Of a stretch of 64,000 nucleotides of DNA, positions 33,316 to 42,839 are shown one piece after another. Each line of letters starts with the position of its first letter. Position 1 is the first letter of the stretch. The stretch comes from Bacteroidales bacterium (GTDB lineage: Bacteria > Bacteroidota > Bacteroidia > Bacteroidales > JAADJA01): NCBI GenBank assembly GCA_021740645.1, contig JAIOZL010000005.1, positions 151,589-215,588 of the forward strand. Direction: 5' to 3'. The translations under genes and the position numbers were made by a program. The notes beneath the pieces are model-generated. The model did not search any database and had not been told where the DNA came from. It saw only the letters and a program-made list of their open reading frames with translations.

Positions 33316-34029
33316 TTAGTCGCCACCCAGAACGATCCCGAAGTTAATGGAGATCACGCCGTTTTTAATATCTGGTGTTTGTGTTTCGTAGGTTATAGCA
33401 CCTGTTAAGGGGTCGAAACCGGTAGCTACTTCCATTTCCTTTCCTATGCTGGCAAGGCTCATATTATAGCGCAGGTCAACTAGCAATTTCATACCACCCA
33501 GGGGTACTAAGGTTCCTGCACCGATTACCAGTCCTAAATCTGTGCTGCTGTAAAAGTCTTTAACTTTTTCTTTTTTCTCGATCAGGTTGAAAGGATTGTT
33601 AGGGTCTTGCTCATAGGTGGTGAATTCAGATTCCCCATCCCATTTAGCCCCCATTAATAAGCCGATGGTAGGCCCCACCTGCCCGAAAAATTTCATGTCG
33701 TCACCAAAAGTAGCTTTTGCCATAATGGGGATATTTAAATAATTGAAACTCCCATTAACATTTTCTTTATCCCCTGTTTCATTTATGCTTTCGTATTTTG
33801 CACCTTTAGCATCGTAAAGTGCTTCGGCTTGCACTGAAAACATTTCATTTACGGCAATGTTACCCATTACACCAATGTTAAAACCTAAAAGCATACTGTT
33901 GTCAGAAACGTCATCGCCACTTTGATTAGCAAGGTTTACGCCCAACCTGGGGCCAAAAGTAAACTGGGCCATTGCGCCAAGGCTAAATGTAACCACAGCA
34001 ATAACTGTTAAAATTGTAATCTTTTTCAT
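33316..34029 (-). CDS. PorT-like outer-membrane beta-barrel protein, 237 aa
   Basis: Signal peptide ends at GAMAQ. Strand-rich with FTFGPRLGVNLANQSGDD at the mature N-terminus, YLNIPIMAKATFGDDMKFF and GLVIGAGTLVPLGGMKLLVDLRY, matching the OMP_b-brl_2 barrel family, and a final VSINFGIVLGGD strand. Single-gene transcript with a -7 box upstream and a terminator downstream. Function unknown. Confidence 0.8.
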   Translation of the reverse strand: MKKITILTVIAVVTFSLGAMAQFTFGPRLGVNLANQSGDDVSDNSMLLGFNIGVMGNIAVNEMFSVQAEALYDAKGAKYESINETGDKENVNGSFNYLNIPIMAKATFGDDMKFFGQVGPTIGLLMGAKWDGESEFTTYEQDPNNPFNLIEKKEKVKDFYSSTDLGLVIGAGTLVPLGGMKLLVDLRYNMSLASIGKEMEVATGFDPLTGAITYETQTPDIKNGVISINFGIVLGGD

Positions 34030-34069
34030 CTTAATTAGTTTAATTAATACTGTTTTGATTGATATCTAC

Positions 34070-34077
34070 CAAAGATA
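34070..34077 (-). promoter_or_regulatory. Candidate -7 box (TATCTTTG)
   Basis: TAnnTTTG match 40 nt before the ATG at 34029. No TTG at the right spacing upstream. Confidence 0.4.
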
Positions 34078-34115
34078 TAAATTTTATTAATTACCAGAAG
34101 GAAAAAGAAATGGGA

Positions 34116-36461
34116 CTATTCGTTTTCTTTAACTATTTCAAATTCAGATACCGAAACAAAACGGTTTCCTTTTTTGTCAATCCCTTTTAAGATCACTTCA
34201 TACTCGCTGGGGTGATCTGAGGCATACAATACCACATCCATGTTTGCTTTCAGTTTTAAAGATGGGTTCCAGTAAAGGAGTGTTCTGTAGTCAGGTTTTG
34301 GAGATGTTATTTCTTCACCATTTGAATATTCATGGTTTTGAAATCTTGCCATGGGTTGGAGTGTTTGAAAATTAATAAAAGTCGCGTCTTCAGGGAGGGA
34401 TATTCCACCAAAGTTTCCGGTTTTTGTAGTGATAAGGACAATGCCTTGCAATACTTCATCACCCAAATAAAAGGTTTTGTTAATCACATCAATTTTTTCA
34501 ACAGATGAAGGATGGATTTTAATCAGGTCATTCATATTTGCCAGTGGGATATTATCGACCAGAACCAGGGGATCAGTATAAATCAGGTTAGTTTGTGAAT
34601 CGATGATCGTAAATTTATATTGCCCTTTCCTTTCGCGGAATTTTACAAAAGGGACAATTTCATTTAATACGACATCCATCGAAGGCAAATCAATGTAATC
34701 TGCAAGTTTTATTGAAATTTCAGGCTCCCCAAAGCCTGAACTGAATGTATATGGCGTTTCAGATGATAAGGTATTTTCTTCTTTTGCGATGCTTAGCTGA
34801 TAGTTTACCAACATCGATTCTATCAAATCACGGTAGGTGAAGTCAATGGCCAGTGGGGCCTGATTGAATTCGGGAAAATCTTCTGAGAAGTCAGTATTTA
34901 CTAATATTTCATTATTGGTATTCAGGTCGAGGGTGGATAAAAATAAATCCTGCCGACTGAAATACAGAGGCATGGAAAAATTGAATAAGCCCCCTTCCTT
35001 TACACGTGTAAAAAAAACGTCTTCCTGCTTGCTCAAATTAGTGAGCAACAGGCTTTGATCCGATGCAGGTAATTTTGTTTCTTTATCTCTTACAATGCCA
35101 GAGAGGGTAACACCCCTGGTTTCGGGCAGCCAATCCAGGTTTATGGTTCCGGATGGTTTACCGGCCCAAAAATTTTGAGATTGTAAAAGTTGCTCCTGGT
35201 AGAGAATGAGGCAGGCTTTTATTTGTTCCTCAAAGGATTCGGATAGGGTTGAACTCGTTATTTCATAATTAAGCAGGGATAATGGGTTTTTAACCAGAAA
35301 TCCCGGTAAACTGTTAAACCTGCCGGAAGAAGTTCCCTTTTTAACTACCGCTAATGAAAAAACCGAGCTGGCAAGATAATCAAGATCCTCTGTACGAATT
35401 TCCAGCTTGATTTTTTCACGTGGCGAATATTTCATTTTTTCGGGAGCAATTAGCTGCCTTGCTTGAATATTATATACCGTTTGGATATTCAGTGTAGAAT
35501 CAAGCTGGTTTGTCAGGACAAAGTGATTAATACCCTGGCTTATTTCAAATTTATAAAAGCTTTTCCTGTAATTTTCCCCGGCAACAATATTGGTCTGAAA
35601 GGTTTTTAAAAAGTGATCATTATATATGGCAAGTTTCAAGTTGGGGTCATCGGGTTTTTTATATGTGTCATCAAAGGTGATAGTATAGTAAACGGAGTCG
35701 TTTTTAATCTGGGATCTGGCTGTATATCCGGGAGAGGGAGTGCGGTTAATTTCCTGTAAAAGGCTATCTCCATTGCTTAAATATAAAATGAGATTGAGTT
35801 TATTTCCTGAAAAATTGTCCAGATACAGGAGGCCGCTGCCATTTTCAAACAGCTTGACATCCGAAAAGACTTTTTCATCTTTGTCAAACAGTTTTAAACT
35901 ATCGGCCATTACAAGCAGGTCGTCACTTAAGGTAAATGCAGCAATCTTATCTGAATCCGTTATTCCACCCTGATTTTGAGATATTATTTTTACTGTTCCC
36001 GTATTTTCATTCCGGTATTTCCTTAAAACCTGGTCAGGATTAAGGATGGTCATGGTAACCTGAGGATAAAATGCCGGGGGATAATTTCTAAAGTACCGGG
36101 TATAAGCCCTCAGGAAATAATTCCCCGTGGGTTGTTCTACCGGTATGATGATCTTTCCGCTGGCCACCCCGTCAATAATTTTTATTTTTTGTTTGCTCAC
36201 AACTTTCTGCTGAGCATCAAATAATTCAACATAAATAGCATAACTAAGCGAGGAAGCTTTTGAAGGATCGTTTTTAGAAACACAAAATATCCTGAACCAT
36301 ATGTTTTCACCCGAAAGGTAAAGTGTCCGGTCGGTTTCCAGGTCAATTATTTCAAGTGGATTGGCAGGTATTTGTGCAGGCTTGTTTTGCCCTGATACAC
36401 TTTGAGTAACAAGTGTCAGGGAAAAAATGCACAGAAGAATTATGTTGAAGTAAGTTTTCAT
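34116..36461 (-). CDS. Exported MG2-like and TonB-plug-like domain protein without barrel, 781 aa
   Basis: From the ATG at 36461 (longest frame starts at TTG 36485) there is a signal peptide MKTYFNIILLCIFSLTLVTQ. Residues about 30-140 are an MG2-like beta sandwich (LETDRTLYLSGENIWFRIFC, GNYFLRAYTRYFRN), as in alpha-2-macroglobulin-type proteins. Near residues 600-700 a plug-like domain appears (TIIDSQTNLIYTDPLVLVDN, IDVINKTFYLGDEVLQGIVLITTKTG), but no beta-barrel follows. Last gene of the TonB/DUF4249 operon. Likely periplasmic or surface accessory; known only as a recurring Bacteroidota architecture. Confidence 0.75.
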   Translation of the reverse strand: MKTYFNIILLCIFSLTLVTQSVSGQNKPAQIPANPLEIIDLETDRTLYLSGENIWFRIFCVSKNDPSKASSLSYAIYVELFDAQQKVVSKQKIKIIDGVASGKIIIPVEQPTGNYFLRAYTRYFRNYPPAFYPQVTMTILNPDQVLRKYRNENTGTVKIISQNQGGITDSDKIAAFTLSDDLLVMADSLKLFDKDEKVFSDVKLFENGSGLLYLDNFSGNKLNLILYLSNGDSLLQEINRTPSPGYTARSQIKNDSVYYTITFDDTYKKPDDPNLKLAIYNDHFLKTFQTNIVAGENYRKSFYKFEISQGINHFVLTNQLDSTLNIQTVYNIQARQLIAPEKMKYSPREKIKLEIRTEDLDYLASSVFSLAVVKKGTSSGRFNSLPGFLVKNPLSLLNYEITSSTLSESFEEQIKACLILYQEQLLQSQNFWAGKPSGTINLDWLPETRGVTLSGIVRDKETKLPASDQSLLLTNLSKQEDVFFTRVKEGGLFNFSMPLYFSRQDLFLSTLDLNTNNEILVNTDFSEDFPEFNQAPLAIDFTYRDLIESMLVNYQLSIAKEENTLSSETPYTFSSGFGEPEISIKLADYIDLPSMDVVLNEIVPFVKFRERKGQYKFTIIDSQTNLIYTDPLVLVDNIPLANMNDLIKIHPSSVEKIDVINKTFYLGDEVLQGIVLITTKTGNFGGISLPEDATFINFQTLQPMARFQNHEYSNGEEITSPKPDYRTLLYWNPSLKLKANMDVVLYASDHPSEYEVILKGIDKKGNRFVSVSEFEIVKENE

Positions 36462-36469
36462 TTGTGTTT

Positions 36470-37672
36470 TCAATAATTTATCCAAAAATCAGGTTCAATG
36501 ATGGTCCCTCCACGTTCAGTACAATCTACACATGTCTGCTGGCCTGGCAGTGCCGGATATTGGCCGGACCCTGCTGATTGGGCTATCAAATAGAGCGGCC
36601 ACTTTTTACGCCATAACCACAACATGGTGTACATATCTTCAGTGATTATGTCGCAGGTGGTATTATAATTAAAGTTCAGCATGGTGGGGCGGTTTACGAA
36701 AATTCGTTTTGAAGAAATACCACCCGCAAAAAAGTAACCCAGAACCGGTTCATCCGGATCATTAATATTTTTAATGTTTCCCCTAACCTGGTAGGGTTGT
36801 CTGGCGTAAATGGTTCCCTGCTCTGAACTGATCTCCCTAATCTGTTTCCAGTATATATGTGCTGCTTTTGACAGACTAATTTGTTCGGCCAGCAAGCTAT
36901 ATCTCACCGATAACTCCCTATCTTCAGTACTCACATAGTGAAGAGGAAATTTCAGGATCCTTGGTTCACTCAGTGTGGTGGTATTCGAGGTAAAAACCTG
37001 GTCTATTTGTTCGGTCTTCCAGCAGGTATAAAGCGAATCGGGATCAGTAAAGGCATGCATTTCGCCGTCGTAAACATAGCGTATTAAGTAATTGGAATTG
37101 TACTTATAAGTGGAGGTTAAACGCCATAAATAATAGGCTGTATCTACTTCAGCTTCTTTGGTGTCGATGTAAAACTGAAAACCTGAAAGGGTATATTCAT
37201 AATCCGGCGATTCGTGGTATTCTATCTCTGGATAGATGGAATCTATTCCAACAGCCGGATTTAATAATTCAAACGTAGATTCATATTTTTTACCTCCGGG
37301 AGAATCGAGATGCAATTTATACCTTCGGCCGGGCACACCCGAAATACCTTCTGATAATGTGGTGTATTCACCGTTCCCGACTTCCTTAAGGTTTTCCATG
37401 TAGCCCGTATTATCTTCAATGCTCACTGTATATCCTACAGCGGGATTGATTACAGGGTAATTTATTTGTGATGTAAATGAAAGTTTGATCACATAGGGTC
37501 CGGGTTGGTCGGTAATCATTCCATCAATTACTAAAATAGCCTGGTTGGCATTTTTTATTTCAGGCCAGTAATCGTCAATACAAGCAAATAAAAAGAACAA
37601 TCCACTCAGGAGAAAAATCCATTTGATTTTCGCTAAAATCCAGGTTCTGTTTATTTTATAATTTATCGCCAT
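36470..37672 (-). CDS. DUF4249 lipoprotein, copy 1, 400 aa
   Basis: Signal sequence with lipobox FLFAC. N-terminal beta-sandwich (LVIDGMITDQPGPYVIKLSF, KYESTFELL) and DUF4249 body, ending CVDCTERGGTIIEPDFWI. The C-terminal CxDCxERGG motif is shared with both neighbours and may be a disulfide or metal site. DUF4249 proteins typically accompany TonB receptors in Bacteroidota and may be surface lipoproteins, but their ligand is unknown. The start codon shares one base with the stop of copy 2. Confidence 0.88.
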   Translation of the reverse strand: MAINYKINRTWILAKIKWIFLLSGLFFLFACIDDYWPEIKNANQAILVIDGMITDQPGPYVIKLSFTSQINYPVINPAVGYTVSIEDNTGYMENLKEVGNGEYTTLSEGISGVPGRRYKLHLDSPGGKKYESTFELLNPAVGIDSIYPEIEYHESPDYEYTLSGFQFYIDTKEAEVDTAYYLWRLTSTYKYNSNYLIRYVYDGEMHAFTDPDSLYTCWKTEQIDQVFTSNTTTLSEPRILKFPLHYVSTEDRELSVRYSLLAEQISLSKAAHIYWKQIREISSEQGTIYARQPYQVRGNIKNINDPDEPVLGYFFAGGISSKRIFVNRPTMLNFNYNTTCDIITEDMYTMLWLWRKKWPLYLIAQSAGSGQYPALPGQQTCVDCTERGGTIIEPDFWINY

Positions 37673-38889
37673 TATTTTATCGTGTTTTCATCTGAATCAA
37701 TCCAAAATTCCGGTTTGAAAATATCACCACCTCTTTCCCGGCAATCAGTACAAATGGCCTGAGGCAGGGCCAACCTGGCGGTTTCATCCCGAACCACATA
37801 CAAAGGCCAGGTTATGGGGTCAGTCCAGCGGATATATTTATAGGCATCAATCTCTCCATCACCCACGACACAAACAGGATAATAAAATTCAATATTTGTT
37901 TGTGGTTTATCCACAAAAATTCGTTGAGATGCTTTTCCGGCCACGGTAAAGTATCCTAAAACAGATTCAGCAGGATCACTAAGGTTTTCTACATTTCCGC
38001 GAATATGATATAATTGCTGGGTAAATAAAGAGGTTTCCCCGGAATTTTGTTCCCTTACATTGTTCCAAAAATCAAAAGTCTCTTTGGTCAGTGTAAGCTG
38101 GTTAACCAACAGGCTGTACCTCGTCATTAATTCCCGGGTAGCTGTTGAAACAAATAATATCGGGAATTCTTCAATTACAGGAACTGATAAGGTAGAAGTA
38201 TTGAACAGGAGGATTTCGTCGATTTTAGATGTTTTCCAACATGTAAAAAGTGAATCCGACGGACTGAAAGGAAGTAATAGCCTGTCATCATAAATATATT
38301 TTATAGTATAGTCCGCATTATATTGATAAGTTTTTTCAAGTTGCCAGAGCACATAGGTGTTGATCTCGCAGGCCACTTCAGTGGAAAGGTAAAACTGGTA
38401 TCCGGGTAAGTCAAAGGTATATCCTGAAACAGTCTGGTATTCAAGGTTTGGGTACAGGGTGTCGATTTCAAGGGGGGTTAATAACTCTTCAAATCCTGAG
38501 GCATATGTTTTCCCATTCGGACTTACAATCTTTATCTTATAGGACCGCCCTACAACTCCTTCAATTTCGCCTACTACAGTCTCGTATTTGCCATCCTCAA
38601 TTTCATTTAGCTCTGCTTCATTTCCCATGTTATCCAAAATATAAACTAAACAGTTTGTATAGGGTTTGTATTCAGGTTTATCTACACTTGTTGAAAATGA
38701 AAGATGAATAGTAAATGGCCCGGAGCCATTGGTAAGCAATCCATCCACAACTAACAAATTCTCATATTTGCTTATTTTGGGCAGGTATTCATCTACACAT
38801 GAATATAAGGCTAACGAACTACAAAGTGCAATAATAACAAGTGCCTTGTATCCATATAATTCCTTCATATATTTAAAACCTGTAAACAT
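37672..38889 (-). CDS. DUF4249 lipoprotein, copy 2, 405 aa
   Basis: Lipobox LYSC. Domain layout as in copy 1: LVVDGLLTNGSGPFTIHLSF near the N-terminus, VVGRSYKIKIVSPNGKTYASGF, YHIRGNVENLSDPAESVLGYF, and C-terminus ICTDCRERGGDIFKPEFWID. Two starts are possible, ATG 38889 (4 bp from the preceding stop) and ATG 38868, which gives a shorter n-region MKELYGYK. I report the outer one. The stop overlaps the start of copy 1. Confidence 0.87.
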   Translation of the reverse strand: MFTGFKYMKELYGYKALVIIALCSSLALYSCVDEYLPKISKYENLLVVDGLLTNGSGPFTIHLSFSTSVDKPEYKPYTNCLVYILDNMGNEAELNEIEDGKYETVVGEIEGVVGRSYKIKIVSPNGKTYASGFEELLTPLEIDTLYPNLEYQTVSGYTFDLPGYQFYLSTEVACEINTYVLWQLEKTYQYNADYTIKYIYDDRLLLPFSPSDSLFTCWKTSKIDEILLFNTSTLSVPVIEEFPILFVSTATRELMTRYSLLVNQLTLTKETFDFWNNVREQNSGETSLFTQQLYHIRGNVENLSDPAESVLGYFTVAGKASQRIFVDKPQTNIEFYYPVCVVGDGEIDAYKYIRWTDPITWPLYVVRDETARLALPQAICTDCRERGGDIFKPEFWIDSDENTIK

Positions 38890-38893
38890 TTTC

Positions 38894-40054
38894 TTAATCT
38901 ATCCAAAAAACGGGTTTATTAATCGTACCCCCTCTTTCACGACAATCGACACAGCCCTTTTCAGGCACTGCACGCCTCCCACCGGGGGTTTCAATGGCGT
39001 AGACAGGCCAGGTAACCGGGTCCGACATCGACAATTGTCCATAGCGCTCGAAATCAGCATCTGAAAGTGTACATTGCACATAATATTGCGGAAGTACAAC
39101 GGGGGATGGCCGGTTTACAAATATCCTTTTTTGATTTTTTCCAGCTACCAGGAAATACCCATATACAGGTTCAGTTGGATCATCTAAATTTTTTATGTTC
39201 CCTGCAATCTGAAAAGGTTGTGTGGTGTATAATGAATTTCCGTCGTCCAGTATTTTCCGAATATTATTCCAAAAATCAAACGCTTGCTGATTAATGCTGT
39301 ATTGAGCTACCAATAAACTATACCTGACCGATAAAGCCCTTGTTTCAGTATTCACAAAATGCAGGGGCAGTTTTTCAACTTTTGGGATAGTTAGGTTATT
39401 GGTGCTTGAGGTAAAAATTTTGTTAACTCTTGAGGTCGTCCAGCAAAAATAAAGAGAATCAGGGTTATGGAACCATTCCAATGAACCATTATAAATCCAG
39501 CGAATGGTATAATCAGAAGTGTATTTATAGGTAGCTTCGAGCTCCCATAAAAAATATTCCTGTCCCAGCTCTGCAATTTCTGAATCGACATAAAACTGTA
39601 TACCTGCTAAATCATGCACATTGCCCGGGTTTTCTCTGAATTCAACTTCATGATATACTGAATCAATAGCTACCGGGCTGATTAATTCCTCAAATCCTGA
39701 AGAATATTTTTTCCCATCCGGGGTGGTGATAATAAGGGAATAGGTTCTGCCAGGAATTCCCTGCAGATCCTCTTCCAGGGTGGAGTATTTCCCATTTCCC
39801 TGTTCATGTAAGGTCCAGGCGTTTCCGGTATTATCTACTACTTCTACGGAGCAACCTTCATAAGGTATAAAAACGGCATCCCCGGGTGAAGAAGATAAGG
39901 AAAGGCTTACCGTAAATGGGCCTGGCTCATTGGTAAGTTTTCCATCTACAACAAGGGATTGGATATGCTGGTCGAGTTGAGGATTGAATTCATCAATACA
40001 CGACGATAATATGACAATAAAAACAAGTAAAATATAGGGGCATTTAATTCGCAT
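38894..40054 (-). CDS. DUF4249 lipoprotein, copy 3, 386 aa
   Basis: The longest frame begins at TTG 40102, overlapping the TonB receptor by 59 bp; the ATG at 40054 gives MRIKCPYILLVFIVILSSC, a clean lipoprotein signal with lipobox LSSC, and an 11-bp overlap. The body matches copies 1 and 2 (LVVDGKLTNEPGPFTVSLSL, GRTYSLIITTPDGKKYSSGF, FQIAGNIKNLDDPTEPVYGYF), ending CVDCRERGGTINKPVFWID. First of the three DUF4249 genes behind the receptor, so probably the closest partner. Confidence 0.88.
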   Translation of the reverse strand: MRIKCPYILLVFIVILSSCIDEFNPQLDQHIQSLVVDGKLTNEPGPFTVSLSLSSSPGDAVFIPYEGCSVEVVDNTGNAWTLHEQGNGKYSTLEEDLQGIPGRTYSLIITTPDGKKYSSGFEELISPVAIDSVYHEVEFRENPGNVHDLAGIQFYVDSEIAELGQEYFLWELEATYKYTSDYTIRWIYNGSLEWFHNPDSLYFCWTTSRVNKIFTSSTNNLTIPKVEKLPLHFVNTETRALSVRYSLLVAQYSINQQAFDFWNNIRKILDDGNSLYTTQPFQIAGNIKNLDDPTEPVYGYFLVAGKNQKRIFVNRPSPVVLPQYYVQCTLSDADFERYGQLSMSDPVTWPVYAIETPGGRRAVPEKGCVDCRERGGTINKPVFWID

Positions 40055-42839
40055 AATTCCCAAGTTTAAAATTATAAGTAATGGAAAATATGGGTACCCC
40101 AAAGATGGAAAGTTTGTATCCTTTAATTATTCCGTTTTCCGATTTAAAGTAAACGCTATAGGCATTTTTCCGTCCATTAAGGTTATAAACCGAAAAGGCC
40201 CACGATCCATGAAATAATTTATTTCGTTTTAAGTTCCCCTCGAAATTTATACTGGCATCAATTCTGAAATAATCAGGCAATCGGTATTCATTTCGAAGAG
40301 AGTAATTGGTAATCTCCATGCCATTCTGATAATAGATAGCAGTGGGATAAGTAATGGGCCTGCCTGTGGAATAAACTATGTTACCCGAAAAACTTAATCG
40401 TTTTGAAAAGCGATAATTGGCTACCAGGTTAAAAGCATGGGGCTTATCATAATTGGCAGGATAGGAATAACCAAAGTTATTTTGTTCGCCAGTGGCTATA
40501 TTATTTACTAAAACATCAGCACTGGAATAAGTATAGTTTACCCATCCGTTAAGCTTGCCGGAAGGTTTACGCAGCATAAACTCCAGGCCCCAGGCATCCA
40601 GGTCGCCCTGTACTATTTCTGTTTCTGCATTGGATGCAAACACCAGTTCAGCCCCATCTTTATATTCTACCAGGTTTTGAACGGTTTTATAATATCCTTC
40701 CACAGAGAACTCCAGAAAATTGGCCAAAATATTGGTATAAATACCTGCTGAATACTGGTCTCCTTCCATAGGTTTAATATGCGAATCAGATAGTTTCCAT
40801 GAGTCAGTTGGTGAAACAGCAATGGTATTTGACAGCATAAAGATATATTGATGCAGGCGGTTATAACTGGCTTTTACGGAAAGGTTTTCATTAATAAGAT
40901 ACTTGGTTGCAATACGGTAATCGATTCCGGAATAATCGGCTATTTTTTTATTCTTTCCAAATGACAGGGTATCAACAATATAGTCTTCTTCACGCGGTAA
41001 CCCGGGCAGATATGTAAAAACGGTTTTAGGACCCAGATAAGCGTAATAGTTAAAGCGAAAGCCAGCGCTTATTTCCAGATCATCATTTATTTTCCAGGCA
41101 TCACCGATGTATATTGCTGATTCTGTCCCTTTCTCCGATTCAAATGATTTTCTCTCAATAAATGAATTTTCATTGAGAGGCAAAAAATCCCCTTTACCCA
41201 AGCCATACAATATACTGTTTATCCCGATGGTAACCTGGTGTTCTTTGCTGGGGTTTAAATACAAATTGGCTCTAACTTCATCATGCGACAAATCAAAGGA
41301 TTGGTGATAAGATGCAAATTCATATTCCAGGTTGTCGTTCTCCAGGCCATATCTTGCAGATGATAAACTCAGGTCGAAGAAATGTTTATCATTGATATTA
41401 TGATGCCATAAAAGTGAAGCGCCTGAATTTTTATAAATATACTTTGTAAGGCCTGCGATAGTAGCATTATCATAACTATAGTAGGAAAAGAGCTTCAGGT
41501 CGTTTTTGGGATTAAGTTTGAATGAAAAGTTTGCAATGGCATCTCCAAAATAGGCTTTGCTGTTCCTTATTGAAGGATCATCCACAAGGCCTAATATCCA
41601 ATTGGAATAAGTAGATCTGGCGCTAAAAAGGAATGAACTTTTATCCTTCACTATCGGGCTTTCCAGCAACAAACTGCTTGTGATGGGGCTAAGCCCTCCA
41701 CGCATTGAAAACTTCTCTTTGTTCCCTTCTTTGGCAGAGATGTCGAAAATAGATGACAGCCGGCCTCCAAATTTTTCCGGAATATTACTTTTTAACAATG
41801 TAAACTCACTAATAGCGTCAGCGTTAAAGCTTGAGAAAAATCCAAATAAATGTGATGTGTTATAAACCGGAACACGGTTAATGTAAAATAAGTTCTGGTC
41901 CACAGGGCTGCCTCTTACATTAAATCCGCTTGTTCCTTCACCTACACTCTGCACGCCCGGGAGTAACAACGCCACTTTTATTAAGTCCCGTTCTCCAAGT
42001 ACGACTGGAATTTCTTTAATTTTTTTAGTATCAATCCGCTCAAATCCCATTTGTGAACCACGGACATTATGTTTCCGGTCGGAGTTGACCACAATTTCAT
42101 CCAATAAATACATCTTAGTCTTGAGGGCAATATCCAAAGTTCCGTCGGATAGAATCTGGATTCTCAACTTTTGCTCCTCACTCTCTATGCTGCTTATGGT
42201 GGCGGTGTAGGTTCCTTTTGCCAGAGTAATGCTGTAAAAACCCTTTTCATTGGTTACCACAGCTTCTTCAATTTCATTAAAGTAGATGGTGCCATTAATG
42301 ATAGGAGAATTGTCGTCGGAGCTAATGATGGTCCCGTTTAATGTAACGGTCGTTTTCCCAATGCCTTTTTTCCTGTCGCCTACAACAATGTTTTTTGAGA
42401 TATAATCTTTATTGGTATTGAGGTATCCGTCTAAATGATTGTTATCTGCCGGTGAATTTTCAAGAGGCTCTGGCTGGATAGCTTTGAAGAAATCTGGGGC
42501 AAGTGAAGTTTTGATTGATTGATCAGGAGTAAGAAAAATGCTGTGTTTATACTTCGAAATCTTTATATTATAGGGATTCAGATTTTCTTTCAGTGCTTCA
42601 ATTAAAGTTTGTTTATCTGAAGCAACTTTGAAGGTAAAGTCAGGAATGATGTCCGGATCAAAGTAAAGTTTTATTTTGTAGTCATCTCTTATAAGTGAAA
42701 CAACCTTGTACCAATTCTGGCCCTGGTAATAACTTTTTATGGTTTCATTCTCCTGCCCGTAAGTTGTGGAGATAAATGCCAAAATAATAAACATCCAGCT
42801 AAATAAACTTCTTTTTATTTGGCTACTTACTTTCTTCAT
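40044..42839 (-). CDS. TonB-dependent outer-membrane receptor, 931 aa
   Basis: Signal peptide ends near TTYGQ. Residues about 40-105 are a secretin/TonB N-terminal (STN) domain (KVVSLIRDDYKIKLYFDPD), then a carboxypeptidase-regulatory-like domain (TLNGTIISSDDNSPIINGTIYF). The plug follows (VGEGTSGFNVRGSPVDQNLFYINR) and about 550 residues of barrel end at TYNFKLGNYAN. The STN domain often signals to a FecR-type regulator, but none is encoded nearby. Imports an unknown substrate; followed by three DUF4249 lipoproteins. Confidence 0.93.
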   Translation of the reverse strand: MKKVSSQIKRSLFSWMFIILAFISTTYGQENETIKSYYQGQNWYKVVSLIRDDYKIKLYFDPDIIPDFTFKVASDKQTLIEALKENLNPYNIKISKYKHSIFLTPDQSIKTSLAPDFFKAIQPEPLENSPADNNHLDGYLNTNKDYISKNIVVGDRKKGIGKTTVTLNGTIISSDDNSPIINGTIYFNEIEEAVVTNEKGFYSITLAKGTYTATISSIESEEQKLRIQILSDGTLDIALKTKMYLLDEIVVNSDRKHNVRGSQMGFERIDTKKIKEIPVVLGERDLIKVALLLPGVQSVGEGTSGFNVRGSPVDQNLFYINRVPVYNTSHLFGFFSSFNADAISEFTLLKSNIPEKFGGRLSSIFDISAKEGNKEKFSMRGGLSPITSSLLLESPIVKDKSSFLFSARSTYSNWILGLVDDPSIRNSKAYFGDAIANFSFKLNPKNDLKLFSYYSYDNATIAGLTKYIYKNSGASLLWHHNINDKHFFDLSLSSARYGLENDNLEYEFASYHQSFDLSHDEVRANLYLNPSKEHQVTIGINSILYGLGKGDFLPLNENSFIERKSFESEKGTESAIYIGDAWKINDDLEISAGFRFNYYAYLGPKTVFTYLPGLPREEDYIVDTLSFGKNKKIADYSGIDYRIATKYLINENLSVKASYNRLHQYIFMLSNTIAVSPTDSWKLSDSHIKPMEGDQYSAGIYTNILANFLEFSVEGYYKTVQNLVEYKDGAELVFASNAETEIVQGDLDAWGLEFMLRKPSGKLNGWVNYTYSSADVLVNNIATGEQNNFGYSYPANYDKPHAFNLVANYRFSKRLSFSGNIVYSTGRPITYPTAIYYQNGMEITNYSLRNEYRLPDYFRIDASINFEGNLKRNKLFHGSWAFSVYNLNGRKNAYSVYFKSENGIIKGYKLSIFGVPIFSITYNFKLGNYAN

